Shown: positions 1 through 9,087 of the stretch, piece after piece
Position numbering within the stretch: position 1 is the first letter of the stretch
Layout: every line of letters begins with the position of its first letter
Assembly: GCF_963665675.1 (NCBI RefSeq)
Contig: NZ_OY762426.1
Location: forward strand, 2,542,001-2,606,000
Direction: 5' to 3'
Length of the DNA stretch: 64,000 bases
From: an uncultured Methanolobus sp.
GTDB lineage: Archaea; Halobacteriota; Methanosarcinia; Methanosarcinales; Methanosarcinaceae
Notes under the pieces: model-generated
Database searches by the model: none
What the model was told of the DNA's origin: nothing
What the model saw: only the letters and a program-made list of their open reading frames with translations
Program-made: the position numbers and the translations under genes

Positions 1-1083
1 TGCACCGAACTCAGACTCAACAATGTTGCTTACTCCAAGTGTTTTAGGATGCAGATCAATTTCCACAATGACATTTGAGTGTCCCATATCCTTGAGAGGG
101 TGCACCTGCCTCGGTCCATTGGTTACGGAAATTACATCCATGTTCTGAAGCTCATCCATTGGTATGGCATGTGGGACGCCGGTAATTACTGCAAAATCAA
201 ACTCACTGTACTTTTCAGCTATGATTTTGCTGACTTTTTCGCCTGTGATCGGATATTCATCCATACCACCGATCATTTCGTGAATCTCAATTCCTTTTTC
301 CCTGAAATCATTCATGATGCTTGAAGCATGGTGACGTACACGTGGCAGACCAAGAGCATCATCCACATTTGCCATGTTGATCACATTGTCAGAAACACCA
401 AGCTGTTCAGCTACTTCATTGATAGCAACGGTGATATCTGCAAACATGTAACCGGTTTCCTTCTTGGCATTCATGATAGTCAGGCATTTCTTACCTTCTT
501 TCAGGTAATTGATTACTTTTTCAGCAACCTTATATTTCAGATCCCCCCGTGAAGGGACAAGATATTCCTTACTTGCTGCACCGTGACGTTTCTCAACATT
601 GGTTGCCTCCGTAAGCAGGACTTTCTGCCTCTCAAGTTCCTCGTTAGTAATTACACCTGCATCACATGCAGATTCAAGGGCAATGAGGACTCCTTTGGTG
701 TTGTTAGGGTATCCTGCATGCACTTCTACGCCTATGACAGGTACGTCAAGATTTGCGTCCCTCACCGGTTCACTGAGTTCCTCACCGATGATCATACTGA
801 CACAAGTTCCCACAACGCCGATGAGTTTTGGATTGAACATCTCGTTGACCTTGAGAAGCAGGGTTGAAAGTTCTTCACGTCCTCCGAAAACAAAGCCGTT
901 CTCATCAAGGGCTGTTGTTACAACATGAATACCATCTTCCTCAAGCAGCCTTGCATGTTTGAATGAGCAGCCTGGCGGACCGTGGAGTATTGCAACATCA
1001 ACATTCAGGTCACGCAGTGTGTATAAAGCAGCCACAATGGAACTGGGCCGCGGGTGTATTATAGAAATATCTTTTTCAGCCAT
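1..1083 (-). CDS. cfbD: Ni-sirohydrochlorin a,c-diamide reductive cyclase, catalytic subunit CfbD (3' end cut by window)
   Basis: Nitrogenase-like catalytic subunit that, with the CfbC reductase, reduces and cyclises Ni-sirohydrochlorin a,c-diamide on the way to coenzyme F430, the cofactor of methyl-coenzyme M reductase. The frame is open from ATG at 1083-1081 to the window edge, giving 361 residues; the family is only slightly longer, so little is missing. Visible family features are [14 protein letters not shown] near residue 40 with a likely cluster-ligand Cys, [12 protein letters not shown], and a NifD/BchN-like core around [15 protein letters not shown]. It lies 157 bp downstream of cfbE on the same strand, as in other methanogen cfb clusters. 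The 157-bp gap may hold its own promoter. Confidence 0.93.
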   Translation of the reverse strand, partial: MAEKDISIIHPRPSSIVAALYTLRDLNVDVAILHGPPGCSFKHARLLEEDGIHVVTTALDENGFVFGGREELSTLLLKVNEMFNPKLIGVVGTCVSMIIGEELSEPVRDANLDVPVIGVEVHAGYPNNTKGVLIALESACDAGVITNEELERQKVLLTEATNVEKRHGAASKEYLVPSRGDLKYKVAEKVINYLKEGKKCLTIMNAKKETGYMFADITVAINEVAEQLGVSDNVINMANVDDALGLPRVRHHASSIMNDFREKGIEIHEMIGGMDEYPITGEKVSKIIAEKYSEFDFAVITGVPHAIPMDELQNMDVISVTNGPRQVHPLKDMGHSNVIVEIDLHPKTLGVSNIVESEFGA

Positions 1084-1189
1084 ATTTATCCCATAAACTT
1101 GGTTGATTCCAGTAGATTATTATAATTTTGTAATTTCGTAATAAATAGTATACTTATTGCAAGTCGGTTTTTCTGCACTATCTATATCT

Positions 1190-1203
1190 TTATTGTATAA
1201 AAG
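1190..1203 (-). promoter_or_regulatory. Possible TATA box for cfbD
   Basis: Read on the minus strand, this AT-rich stretch gives CCTTTTATACAAT, an archaeal TATA-like box in the 157-bp gap between cfbE and cfbD. It would place transcription start near 1165 with a leader of roughly 80 nt. Co-transcription from cfbE is equally possible. Confidence 0.3.
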
Positions 1204-1240
1204 GACTAATCATAGTCAATAAACAAAGAGTGGATGAATC

Positions 1241-2674
1241 TCATCTGAAGCATTTCACACATGATAGGATTATGTCTTTTTCGGATGCAATTGCTGTAGC
1301 TATTTCCAGTCCCTCTTCCAGTCCACCGGCATAAGTGAACTTGCCATTTCCAATATCATGCATCCTTTTTCCAACAAGTATCAGTCTGGAGAGCTCACCA
1401 CTTCGTCGCATCACAAACTCAGAGACATTTTCAGGTGGAAGTCCTTCACATACCTGTGCAGCCTCTTCGCCAAGTATCATGATTATGCCTGAAATTTCAG
1501 ACTCGGATTTCGATTTGGTTAATGCATAATCAAGAGAACGTTCAGCCGACTTAATATCCATTCCTGAGTTTGAATTATCAATGAGTGTCCTGCCTTCAAG
1601 TTCTTTTTCCTGCATTCTTCCCTGAAGTCCTCCAAAAGAAGCAATAACTTCAATGATTTCCTGTTCAGGAATTCCCATTTTCAAAGCAACTGCAGTTGAT
1701 ACTGCAAAAGCAGTGGCATATGATCTGGAATTATAGTTCTGCGAAAGTGGGCTTGAGAATGTTCCATTTTTGTGATTGAAGGTGACACTTTTGTCATCAA
1801 TGTCAGCCACGGTATCAGCATTCTCATAATCCTTGCCGCAATATTCAGAATCTCCGAATGTAAAACAGGTCCTTCCAAATTTATTTGCCATATCATGGCC
1901 TTTCATGTCTGTTACATTGAGGAAAAAGATCTCTTCCTGTTTAGCATAGGAAAGAACGCTTAATTTCGCATCACTGGCATTTGAAGTTGATGCAGCAATT
2001 GGATAATCAGGTTCAAGCGTTGTAATTATTCCGATGTCTGCAAAACCTGTCAGGCCGATGGAAACCTCAAAAATGTAACACTCTGCTGAAACACCGAATT
2101 CGTCCAGTTTATCGATTGCAAGCAGTATACTTCCCGGTGCTATGCTAAGTCCTAAATTCAATATTTTGCATTGTCCGTTTTCCCACAGTTCCAGACCTCT
2201 GGATGTATGCAGTACTACTTTCATTTTCTGTGAAAGCATTTCGGCAAGCAAAGATGCGGAACTTGTTTTAGCCTTTGAACCTGTGATCTCTATTACAGTT
2301 CCGCTATCAGGCCATCCTTTCATGGACAATATGCTGCCAACTGCCTGGTGATGTGTAAGTATCTTTATGCCTTTTTTTCTGGCTTCTACAAGTACCGGAT
2401 ATTCAGGGTCAAGATGAGCAGGACTTATTACAAGGTCATGTTTATCAATCTGCACAGGTTTCTTTGATGTTTTTATGCCGCACCCTTCTTCCAGTTCCAG
2501 CAGCACGTTTTCATCTGCAGTCCTGTAAACATCCACAGCAGTTACTGAAAATCCAAGTTTTGCAAGTTTAGTTGCAATAATAATTCCGGCATGTGTCAGG
2601 TCCAGCACAATAATTCCGTTTACATCCTGAAAGCAACCCTGGGAATCAGCAACATTACTGGCTAATGAAGACAT
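1241..2674 (-). CDS. cfbE: Coenzyme F430 synthetase CfbE (Mur ligase family)
   Basis: ATP-dependent ligase closing the final ring of coenzyme F430 from 15,17(3)-seco-F430. The 477-residue protein resembles Mur ligases: an N-terminal Rossmann-like part, a P-loop-like ITGSKAKTSSASLLAEML near residue 130 (Mur-type GKTS variant), and a C-terminal Mur domain with GGLQGRMQEKELEGRTLIDN then NSGMDIKSAERSLDYAL. It sits directly upstream of cfbD, which supports the F430 role over peptidoglycan synthesis; this lineage has no murein. An upstream start at 2674 is used, although the first 20 residues look poorly conserved and a slightly later start cannot be excluded. Confidence 0.9.
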   Translation of the reverse strand: MSSLASNVADSQGCFQDVNGIIVLDLTHAGIIIATKLAKLGFSVTAVDVYRTADENVLLELEEGCGIKTSKKPVQIDKHDLVISPAHLDPEYPVLVEARKKGIKILTHHQAVGSILSMKGWPDSGTVIEITGSKAKTSSASLLAEMLSQKMKVVLHTSRGLELWENGQCKILNLGLSIAPGSILLAIDKLDEFGVSAECYIFEVSIGLTGFADIGIITTLEPDYPIAASTSNASDAKLSVLSYAKQEEIFFLNVTDMKGHDMANKFGRTCFTFGDSEYCGKDYENADTVADIDDKSVTFNHKNGTFSSPLSQNYNSRSYATAFAVSTAVALKMGIPEQEIIEVIASFGGLQGRMQEKELEGRTLIDNSNSGMDIKSAERSLDYALTKSKSESEISGIIMILGEEAAQVCEGLPPENVSEFVMRRSGELSRLILVGKRMHDIGNGKFTYAGGLEEGLEIATAIASEKDIILSCVKCFR

Positions 2675-2760
2675 GTTAAGATATAACGATAAAAGAGAAA
2701 AATTACTTTTTAGTCCAAATGAAGAATGTAGGTCAGAATAATGAGAATGGGAAAAATCCC

Positions 2761-3384
2761 TTAACTCTCATCGTCTTCTTCATCATTCTTGTAACTGTCA
2801 GAACCCACCATTGCAGCTGCTATGGAATCAATTCCATCAAGCCATTCTGCAACAAGACCAAATGGGATATCTTCCATTGCTTTGTCAGGAAGTTCTTTTC
2901 CGCTGATGACAAGAGCACCAATTTCTGCTACAGTCCCAAGTGCTATTTCGATGTCCTCAGAGGCTTCAGATTCAAGAGCAACCTTTACAAGATCGCCTAC
3001 ATCAGCATTTTCATCGTAATTTCCACTCAGGTATGCTTCACATGCTGCAAAGCTGCCCATAAGGGATGTCTGGAGTGAGAGTATCATCATATCTGCATCA
3101 TCTGATATTGGGTCGATCTCAGCAAGTGCAATATCTCTGATATCACCGATATACTGCATTGCAGTTTCCGGATTTACCTGTCCTTTTTCACACTTTGCGA
3201 TGATCTTCAGACATGCAAGGATGATATCATCTTCCATATTTACGAAGATTGCACCTTCCTTTCCCTGTGGTTCATCGGATTCCTCAAACTTGAAATCACT
3301 TTCTTTTACCTGGTTTACCCAGTTGTTCCAGCGTTCTGCTGTATAAAAATCATGATGGAATGCATCACCTTCCGTCCCTGCCAT
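2761..3384 (-). CDS. DUF2150 family protein
   Basis: 207-residue acidic, soluble protein recognised as the archaeal DUF2150 family, of unknown function. It opens with MAGTEGDAFHHDFYTAERW and has a helical body with a repeated acidic, alanine-rich pattern, ending in a D/E-rich tail. No catalytic motif is visible. GAGGT lies 8 nt before the ATG, and a TATA box stands in the 92-bp gap upstream, so it can be transcribed on its own. It is placed between UPF0179 and cfbE on the same strand. No specific role is supported. Confidence 0.8.
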   Translation of the reverse strand: MAGTEGDAFHHDFYTAERWNNWVNQVKESDFKFEESDEPQGKEGAIFVNMEDDIILACLKIIAKCEKGQVNPETAMQYIGDIRDIALAEIDPISDDADMMILSLQTSLMGSFAACEAYLSGNYDENADVGDLVKVALESEASEDIEIALGTVAEIGALVISGKELPDKAMEDIPFGLVAEWLDGIDSIAAAMVGSDSYKNDEEDDES

Positions 3385-3448
3385 TCAATTACCTCTATAT
3401 GATAGTATTATAGTTAATTTGATATTTTACTTACTCTTACGATTTCCT

Positions 3449-3460
3449 TTTTATATAAAA
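3449..3460 (-). promoter_or_regulatory. TATA box for DUF2150 gene
   Basis: On the minus strand the stretch reads CTTTTATATAAAAAGG, a strong archaeal TATA-like box about 65 nt upstream of the DUF2150 ATG, with a GAGGT ribosome binding site in the resulting leader. This separates DUF2150, cfbE and cfbD from the egsA-UPF0179 pair as a likely second transcription unit. Confidence 0.55.
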
Positions 3461-3476
3461 GGTGTTCGCAATGAAA

Positions 3477-3923
3477 CTATAGTTTTAATTCAACTTTCTT
3501 CAGAGAACACCCAGATACCATTCCGTCCTCCATTGGACCGTGTACCTTTACAACAGTACATTTGTCACCTTCCTTAAGTCCTTCCGGATAGAGGATATCA
3601 TATACACTGTCGTCGAACTCTTTACACTTTGGAAGTTCATAGCTTATTTTTGAACCTACAACAGCTTTGCGTGACTCAATGGCTGCAAGTATTGGAGCAG
3701 TTTCAACCTCAACTGTCAGCACCCCGTCGTCATGTATGAAACAATCATGAACAGTATTATTCCTGATCTTTGCAACGCGATACTTTCTGCCGGGGTCAAG
3801 GTTTAAGCATGTCTTCCTCAGCTTGCATTTCTTGCATTCCCTGGATTCACCCATGAATACAAAGTCTTCGCCTTCTTTTGCAAGCTTTGAGCCAATAAGT
3901 GTAATGGTAGTATCATTTGTCAT
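3477..3923 (-). CDS. UPF0179 family protein (Cys-rich)
   Basis: 148-residue archaeal conserved protein of the UPF0179 family. The signature is a cysteine cluster ECKKCKLRKTC around residues 29-39, with later Cys near HDCFIHDDG and GCSLKKVELKL, suggesting a metal or Fe-S site. The family role is unknown. ATG at 3923 is used. It lies 35 bp downstream of egsA on the same strand and is probably co-transcribed with it. Nothing here allows a reaction to be assigned. Confidence 0.85.
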   Translation of the reverse strand: MTNDTTITLIGSKLAKEGEDFVFMGESRECKKCKLRKTCLNLDPGRKYRVAKIRNNTVHDCFIHDDGVLTVEVETAPILAAIESRKAVVGSKISYELPKCKEFDDSVYDILYPEGLKEGDKCTVVKVHGPMEDGMVSGCSLKKVELKL

Positions 3924-3958
3924 ATAATCACCTTGATCTAGTTAAAGAATTACAATAA

Positions 3959-5023
3959 TCATGAAATAACTTTTGTTAATCGTGCCACTTTCTCGGCAGC
4001 TTCGGGTGTCAGACCTGCACCGAGTATTGAGTATCTTTCAGGACGTATTTCATGTGCAACAAGAAGCGCCTCTAATATATACCTATCTTCTATTCCCAAC
4101 TCACTGGCAGTTGTAGGGGCTCCGATTATTTCCAGACACTCTCTGATCTTTTTCCAGTCACCACCATGCAGGTACATCATCATTATGGTCCCCACACCGC
4201 ATTGTTCACCGTGTAGTGCTGAATTTGGTGCCACTTTATCAAGTGCATGACTGAACATATGTTCAGAACCTGATGCAGGCCTTGAAGAACCTGCGATGCT
4301 CATGGCCACTCCGCTGGATACCAGTGCTTTTACGACGATTCTCACAGAACTTTCCAGTTCCGGTTTTATGTCTTCCGGGCAATCCATGAGGATCTGTGCC
4401 GTCATTCTGGAAAGAGCTGCAGCATATTCACTGAATGGTTCGTTCCTCAATCTGTGAGCAAGTTCCCAGTCAAGAACTGCAGTATAATTAGAAATTATAT
4501 CGCCACATCCGGCAGCAAGTAAACGGTAAGGCGCCTTTGCTATGATACTTGTATCTGCCACCACGGCAATAGGAGCATTAACTTCTATGGACGACTTTTT
4601 TCCCTTGTCATGTATTGAAGCCCTTGAAGACACAATACCATCATGCGATGCAGCAGTTGGTACACTTATAAAAGGCAGATCCAGTTGTGTGGCTGCAAGT
4701 TTTGCCACGTCTATGGATTTACCACTTCCGACACCTATCAAATATCCGGACTTCGCTTCTTTTGCCTGATCAACAACCTTATTGACTTCTGTCATGGAAG
4801 CTTCCTTTGAAGAAGCAATTACGGGGTCACATCCGCATTCATGAAGTAAATCATACACAATATCCCCGGCTATCTTTTTAGTATTGTATCCCGTGACAAT
4901 GAAAGCACCTTCTTTGAGTTTGAGGTCATTACATACATCCTTCAGATCATAGATCACATCGGGACCGACAACAACATCTCTTGGGAGCTGCATCCATTTT
5001 TTTTTGCCTTGTGTGGGAATCAC
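3959..5023 (-). CDS. egsA: NAD(P)-dependent sn-glycerol-1-phosphate dehydrogenase
   Basis: Makes sn-glycerol-1-phosphate from dihydroxyacetone phosphate, the stereochemistry-setting step for archaeal ether lipids. The 354-residue protein has the Zn-dependent iron-ADH/glycerol dehydrogenase fold: [15 protein letters not shown] (nucleotide loop, near residue 97), [16 protein letters not shown] (substrate region with Asp), [10 protein letters not shown], and [18 protein letters not shown] with a zinc-ligand His. The reading frame opens with GTG at 5023; a later ATG giving [10 protein letters not shown], eleven codons in, is an alternative close to many homologues' starts. Confidence 0.95.
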   Translation of the reverse strand: MIPTQGKKKWMQLPRDVVVGPDVIYDLKDVCNDLKLKEGAFIVTGYNTKKIAGDIVYDLLHECGCDPVIASSKEASMTEVNKVVDQAKEAKSGYLIGVGSGKSIDVAKLAATQLDLPFISVPTAASHDGIVSSRASIHDKGKKSSIEVNAPIAVVADTSIIAKAPYRLLAAGCGDIISNYTAVLDWELAHRLRNEPFSEYAAALSRMTAQILMDCPEDIKPELESSVRIVVKALVSSGVAMSIAGSSRPASGSEHMFSHALDKVAPNSALHGEQCGVGTIMMMYLHGGDWKKIRECLEIIGAPTTASELGIEDRYILEALLVAHEIRPERYSILGAGLTPEAAEKVARLTKVIS

Positions 5024-5206
5024 TTAGTATACCTGCCAGAAACTGGATAATTTGTTTTGAGCATATGGAAAACCGGCACAGAGATCATAAATAATATCAA
5101 ACGAGTAAAGCCTCAGATGCCCTGTCATTTAAGCAGGAAAAATCTTTTGATACTCTCTGCATTTCCCATAAACTATTAAATGTTAATTGTATTTAGGATA
5201 TTCCTA

Positions 5207-5215
5207 TACTTATAA
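5207..5215 (+). promoter_or_regulatory. Possible TATA box for a leaderless DUF63 transcript
   Basis: The box ACTTATAAT is centred about 21 nt before the ATG at 5232. No ribosome binding site precedes that ATG, so initiation at or close to the start codon is plausible. Weak evidence on its own. Confidence 0.35.
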
Positions 5216-5231
5216 TGCTGCTGTGATTATA

Positions 5232-6080
5232 ATGCCATTTATAGATAAAGTTACCCAATTCATTAACGAATATTATATTGATCCGATACTACATGATAGT
5301 GGCTACAATATCGTTAATACTGTCACTTGGGCAATCGTGCTGGGAATTTGTATTTTCGGCGTTGTAAAGCTGTTGAAAAAAATGGAAATTGAAATTGACG
5401 ACAGATTTACAATATCAGTGGTCCCTTTCATCCTTGCAGGTTCATCCCTGAGGGTTATAGAAGATACAGGAATCCTGACTCATCCTGTCAGCTACCTGTT
5501 TATAACTCCAAACATTTACTTTGTGGTCTTTTTTATCACAGTGTTCTCCCTTGTGCTTTCCAGATGGATGGTCCGGCTTAAGGGAACAGGTGATTACAGG
5601 AAACTATTTGCAGGACTCGGACTTGCCTGGTTTGCACTAAATCTTTCGGTTCTTTTCTATCTTGAAGATCTGACTCTTCCATGGGTTCCTGTATTTGTGC
5701 TTGGGGCGGCCAGTCTGATAGTAATCTCATTAAAGGTATTATTTGACCATGTAGGTTTTGATCTTCTCAAAAGCAAGGTCAACATTGCAATTCTCTGGGT
5801 TCATCTTATGGATGCATCTTCCACCATTGCAGGAATTGATTTTCTCGGATACTACGAGAAGCATGTGGTTCCTTCATATCTTATAGATTTAACAGGAACT
5901 GCTTTTGTGATGTATCCATTAAAACTATTTATATTCATTCCTGTATTATATATACTGGATAATCATTTTGATGAGGACGAGGAATCGGATACATTAAAGA
6001 CCTTCCTTAAACTGGTAATTATAGTCCTTGGATTATCTCCTGCATGCAGGAACACTATCAGAATGGCATTCGGAGTTTGA
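5232..6080 (+). CDS. DUF63 family integral membrane protein
   Basis: 282-residue polytopic membrane protein of the archaeal DUF63 family, function unknown. The start MPFIDKVTQFINEYYIDPI is chosen because family members begin this way and the 15 codons before it are not conserved. Several hydrophobic helices follow (residues ~28-48, 65-85, 95-115, 130-180, 190-250), with conserved HLMDASSTIAGIDF near residue 195 that may carry an active or binding site. The next gene starts 3 bp after its stop, so the two are probably a translationally linked pair in the membrane. Confidence 0.85.
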   Translation: MPFIDKVTQFINEYYIDPILHDSGYNIVNTVTWAIVLGICIFGVVKLLKKMEIEIDDRFTISVVPFILAGSSLRVIEDTGILTHPVSYLFITPNIYFVVFFITVFSLVLSRWMVRLKGTGDYRKLFAGLGLAWFALNLSVLFYLEDLTLPWVPVFVLGAASLIVISLKVLFDHVGFDLLKSKVNIAILWVHLMDASSTIAGIDFLGYYEKHVVPSYLIDLTGTAFVMYPLKLFIFIPVLYILDNHFDEDEESDTLKTFLKLVIIVLGLSPACRNTIRMAFGV

Positions 6081-6083
6081 TCC

Positions 6084-6689
6084 ATGCACGATGAAAATGT
6101 AAAAGAGAAGTTCATAACGTATATTACTGAGTTAAAACCATTTTTACTCTTCAGCCTTGTAGCGTTTATAATATCAGCCATTGCAGGTTATGCATTTTAT
6201 GCCACAACTCCCTCATCTGCACTGGATTCCCTTGGTGGACTGGAAGATCTTGCAGAAATGCTTCAGGGCCTTTCGGCAATTGAAATAATGCTATTTATCT
6301 TTTTGAATAATGCCGTTAAGATGTTTTTCGTAGTTCTTCTGGGCTTTGCCCTCGGACTTATTCCTTTCAGCTTCCTCATTCTGAACGGTTTTGTAATTGG
6401 TATTTTTGCACATTACCAGAGTGTTGAGAGTGGAGCACTGGTGGTGATCGCAGGTCTTGGTCCGCATGGAATTATAGAAATACCGATGCTTATCATATCC
6501 TGTGCAGTAGGTATGAAAATAGGATACGTGGCACTGCAGGCACTTCGTTCAGAGCCTGTTGACCTTAAAGCTGAAATTATCAGGGGAGTTAAATTCTATC
6601 TGCACTGGTTGTTCCCTCTTATATTACTGGCAGCAATAATAGAAACTTTTGTAACGCCTGCTGTGATTTACATGGTAGGTGGATTTTGA
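6084..6689 (+). CDS. SpoIIM/DUF95-like membrane protein
   Basis: 201-residue integral membrane protein similar to the stage II sporulation protein M (DUF95) family, widespread in archaea with unknown role. It has about five hydrophobic helices: residues ~20-40, 70-95, 98-115, 125-145 and 172-195. The family-typical NNAVKMFFVVLLG and GLGPHGIIEIPMLII stretches are visible. It starts 3 bp after DUF63, so both likely act together. In bacteria the family supports forespore engulfment, but there is no sporulation here; the archaeal job is not known. Confidence 0.8.
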   Translation: MHDENVKEKFITYITELKPFLLFSLVAFIISAIAGYAFYATTPSSALDSLGGLEDLAEMLQGLSAIEIMLFIFLNNAVKMFFVVLLGFALGLIPFSFLILNGFVIGIFAHYQSVESGALVVIAGLGPHGIIEIPMLIISCAVGMKIGYVALQALRSEPVDLKAEIIRGVKFYLHWLFPLILLAAIIETFVTPAVIYMVGGF

Positions 6690-6774
6690 ACTTAATTGGT
6701 AACTATATGTTATACTGGTGTAAACAGGTTTATTAACCGTAAATACAATGTCTGGGCAAAACCGAGGGCAAATA

Positions 6775-7932
6775 ATGATTGACAGAAAAGAGATCTCAGA
6801 GATCATTGGAGATTATGATTTAGATAAGGTCAAGATCGGTGCTGTGGCGTCACACTCAGCACTTGATGTCTTTGACGGTGCAATTGAAGAGGATTTCAGG
6901 ACTTTTGCTGTTTGCCAGCAGGGTCGTGAAAAGACTTATACAGATTATTTCAAGTCACAGAGGGATAGCAATGGTAAGGTTGTCCGCGGTATCGTTGATG
7001 AGCACATAATGCTTAGCAAGTTCAGTGAAACCACAAGTGCAGCTGTCCAGAAGAAACTCATAGAAGAGAATGTTCTTTTCATCCCCAATCGTTCATTCAC
7101 ATCATACTGTGGTATAGATGAAGTAGAGAACGACTTCAAAGTACCTCTTGTAGGAAGCAGGAACATGCTCCGCAGTGAAGAGAGAGGCATGGATCAGGAT
7201 TATTACTGGCTCCTTGAGAAAGCGGGATTGCCATTTCCTGAAAGGATTAATGATCCACAGGACATCGAGGAACTTGTAATGGTAAAACTTCCTCATGCAG
7301 TCAAGAAACTGGAAAGGGGTTTCTTCACGGCAGGAACATATGAGGAATACCAGCAGAAGGCCCAGTCACTTCTCAAACAGGGAGTAATTACCCGGGAAGC
7401 ACTTGACAACGCAAGAATAGAACGTTATGTCATAGGCCCTGTATTCAATTTTGACATGTTCTACTCACCAATTGAGACCGAGATGAACAAACTTGAGATT
7501 CTTGGTATCGACTGGCGCTTTGAGACAAGTCTTGACGGACATGTACGTTTGCCTGCACCACAGCAGATGACACTTGCAGAACACCAGCTTACGCCTGAGT
7601 ACACAGTGTGTGGTCATAACTCCGCAACACTCAGGGAATCACTTCTGGAGAAGGTCTTCGAACTTTCCGAGAAGTACATCAAGGCTGCAGAGAAGCACTA
7701 TGACCCAGGGGTCATCGGTCCGTTCTGTCTGCAGACCTGTGTTGACAAGGATCTTAACTTCTACATATATGATGTAGCACCACGTGTTGGTGGCGGAACA
7801 AATGTTCACATGTCAGTTGGTCATCCATACGGAAACACCACATGGAGAAAACCAATGAGCACAGGTCGTCGTGTTGCTTTTGAGATCAGAAGGGCAATTG
7901 AGACCGACCAGCTTGACAAGATCATCACATAA
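6775..7932 (+). CDS. purP: Formate-dependent FAICAR synthetase PurP
   Basis: ATP-grasp ligase converting AICAR, formate and ATP to FAICAR in archaeal purine biosynthesis, replacing the folate-dependent PurH step. The start MIDRKEISEIIGDYDL is chosen because GAGGG lies 8 nt upstream and it matches the family length (385 residues). Visible features: the N-terminal KIGAVASHSALDVFDGA, the ATP-grasp region with MVKLPHAVKKLERGFF, a substrate stretch around FNFDMFYSPI, and the C-terminal VAPRVGGGTNVHMSVGHPYG. It is the third of a run of plus-strand genes but has its own ~85-bp upstream gap. Confidence 0.95.
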   Translation: MIDRKEISEIIGDYDLDKVKIGAVASHSALDVFDGAIEEDFRTFAVCQQGREKTYTDYFKSQRDSNGKVVRGIVDEHIMLSKFSETTSAAVQKKLIEENVLFIPNRSFTSYCGIDEVENDFKVPLVGSRNMLRSEERGMDQDYYWLLEKAGLPFPERINDPQDIEELVMVKLPHAVKKLERGFFTAGTYEEYQQKAQSLLKQGVITREALDNARIERYVIGPVFNFDMFYSPIETEMNKLEILGIDWRFETSLDGHVRLPAPQQMTLAEHQLTPEYTVCGHNSATLRESLLEKVFELSEKYIKAAEKHYDPGVIGPFCLQTCVDKDLNFYIYDVAPRVGGGTNVHMSVGHPYGNTTWRKPMSTGRRVAFEIRRAIETDQLDKIIT

Positions 7933-8060
7933 CTTTATCTTTCCTTTTTCTTTCTGGGCCTTCAGGTTTTGTATTGATGGGGTTCCGGCTCCAAAGGCCT
8001 GACTTATTTCTATTTCTTCCTTATTTTTAGTAAAATAATATAGAGTGTGTAATAATAGTC

Positions 8061-8070
8061 TTTTTATATA
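8061..8070 (+). promoter_or_regulatory. TATA box, leaderless promoter of the RAD55-like gene
   Basis: TTTTTATATA is centred about 28 nt before the ATG at 8094. This spacing puts the transcription start at or within a few bases of the start codon. It favours ATG 8094 over the ATG at 8076, which would lie upstream of the transcript. Confidence 0.55.
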
Positions 8071-8093
8071 AGTGGGTGCATAATATCACTCAC

Positions 8094-8849
8094 ATGCAGA
8101 TCAAGAGGGTTCCTACGGGAATCAAAGAACTGGACGGGATACTTGAAAGCGGTTATCCTGCACAACAGGGTATACTGATAAGTGGTCCTCCCGGTTCTGG
8201 AAAAACTATCCTTGCAACTCACTTCCTTCACAGGTCATGTCAGGATGGAAAGAAATGTGTGCTCATGCTTACTCAGGTTAACGTGGAAAGTTTTCTTGAG
8301 CAGGCTTTGAGTATAGGAATTGATTTCAGTTCATGCATAGAAAAGGGAACTCTGGAAATAACTAAATCTTTTGAGGCCAGGACAAATAAGATCCACAATG
8401 CTGCAAGGCACGGCAGTGGAATTGGTTTTCTCGAAAAAGACTGTGTTCAGAATGTACAGGACATACCCGATGATGTAGAGTGTGTCGTTATCGATAATCT
8501 GGATATGCTATCACTTTATCATAATATGGAAGAGTTTGCTGATAAGTTCTTTACTATAAATGACATTCTTTATGGCAAGAAATGTACGACTCTCTTTTTG
8601 ATCGGCCAGGAAGAACGTGGAGAGAAGCTTACTATTGCGCAGCATACTTCTTTTGGCAATATTGAAATGAGTGTTGTTAAAGATGGTGTATCAGGCAGGG
8701 GAATGAGGCAAATGTACATTCCAAAGATGAGGTGCACATATCTTTCCCTTGAACCTCTTAATTTTAAGATAAGCAATCAGGGTATTAAGATTGAGAAGAT
8801 CTTTCAGAGGGATGACATAATAAATGATGCTGTCAATTCGATAATTTGA
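8094..8849 (+). CDS. RAD55/KaiC-like RecA-superfamily ATPase
   Basis: 251-residue single-domain RecA-type ATPase. Near the N-terminus it has the KaiC/RAD55 hallmark RVPTGIKELDGILESGYP, then Walker A GPPGSGKT (residues ~28-35) and Walker B CVVIDNLD (~130). The C-terminal half, with KKCTTLFLIGQEERGEK, is typical of archaeal regulator-like KaiC homologues, often found beside signalling proteins, but no partner is next to it here. It could act in signal transduction or motility regulation; the sequence does not decide. It is monocistronic, flanked by 143 and 238 bp without genes. Confidence 0.75.
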   Translation: MQIKRVPTGIKELDGILESGYPAQQGILISGPPGSGKTILATHFLHRSCQDGKKCVLMLTQVNVESFLEQALSIGIDFSSCIEKGTLEITKSFEARTNKIHNAARHGSGIGFLEKDCVQNVQDIPDDVECVVIDNLDMLSLYHNMEEFADKFFTINDILYGKKCTTLFLIGQEERGEKLTIAQHTSFGNIEMSVVKDGVSGRGMRQMYIPKMRCTYLSLEPLNFKISNQGIKIEKIFQRDDIINDAVNSII

Positions 8850-9030
8850 AAATGAGATTAGCATTCCCCTTTTTTATATCTGATTTACAGCAAATTATAT
8901 ACCCTATTAAAAGAATATGGCATGATTTGCGATACCAAAAGGTATTTGCATTTTCTGGTTTGTTCGAAATCATTTAAATATGATTAATCGAATGATAGAC
9001 CACAAATCTAAACATGTAATCCGTTAAACC

Positions 9031-9040
9031 TTATACTAAA
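9031..9040 (+). promoter_or_regulatory. Candidate promoter of the eIF2-gamma operon
   Basis: The box TTATACTAAA stands about 50 nt before the TTG start at 9088, in a 238-bp AT-rich gap. It would give a short leader containing the GGGAGG ribosome binding site at 9071-9076. Confidence 0.4.
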
Positions 9041-9087
9041 CTTATTACGATTTTAGAATATTGCCCAACCGGGAGGGAAATCAAAAA

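Noticed and set aside
1..928. Plus-strand frames opposite cfbD
   Set aside because: The minus-strand translation gives a full CfbD with family motifs, so the plus frames are shadows.
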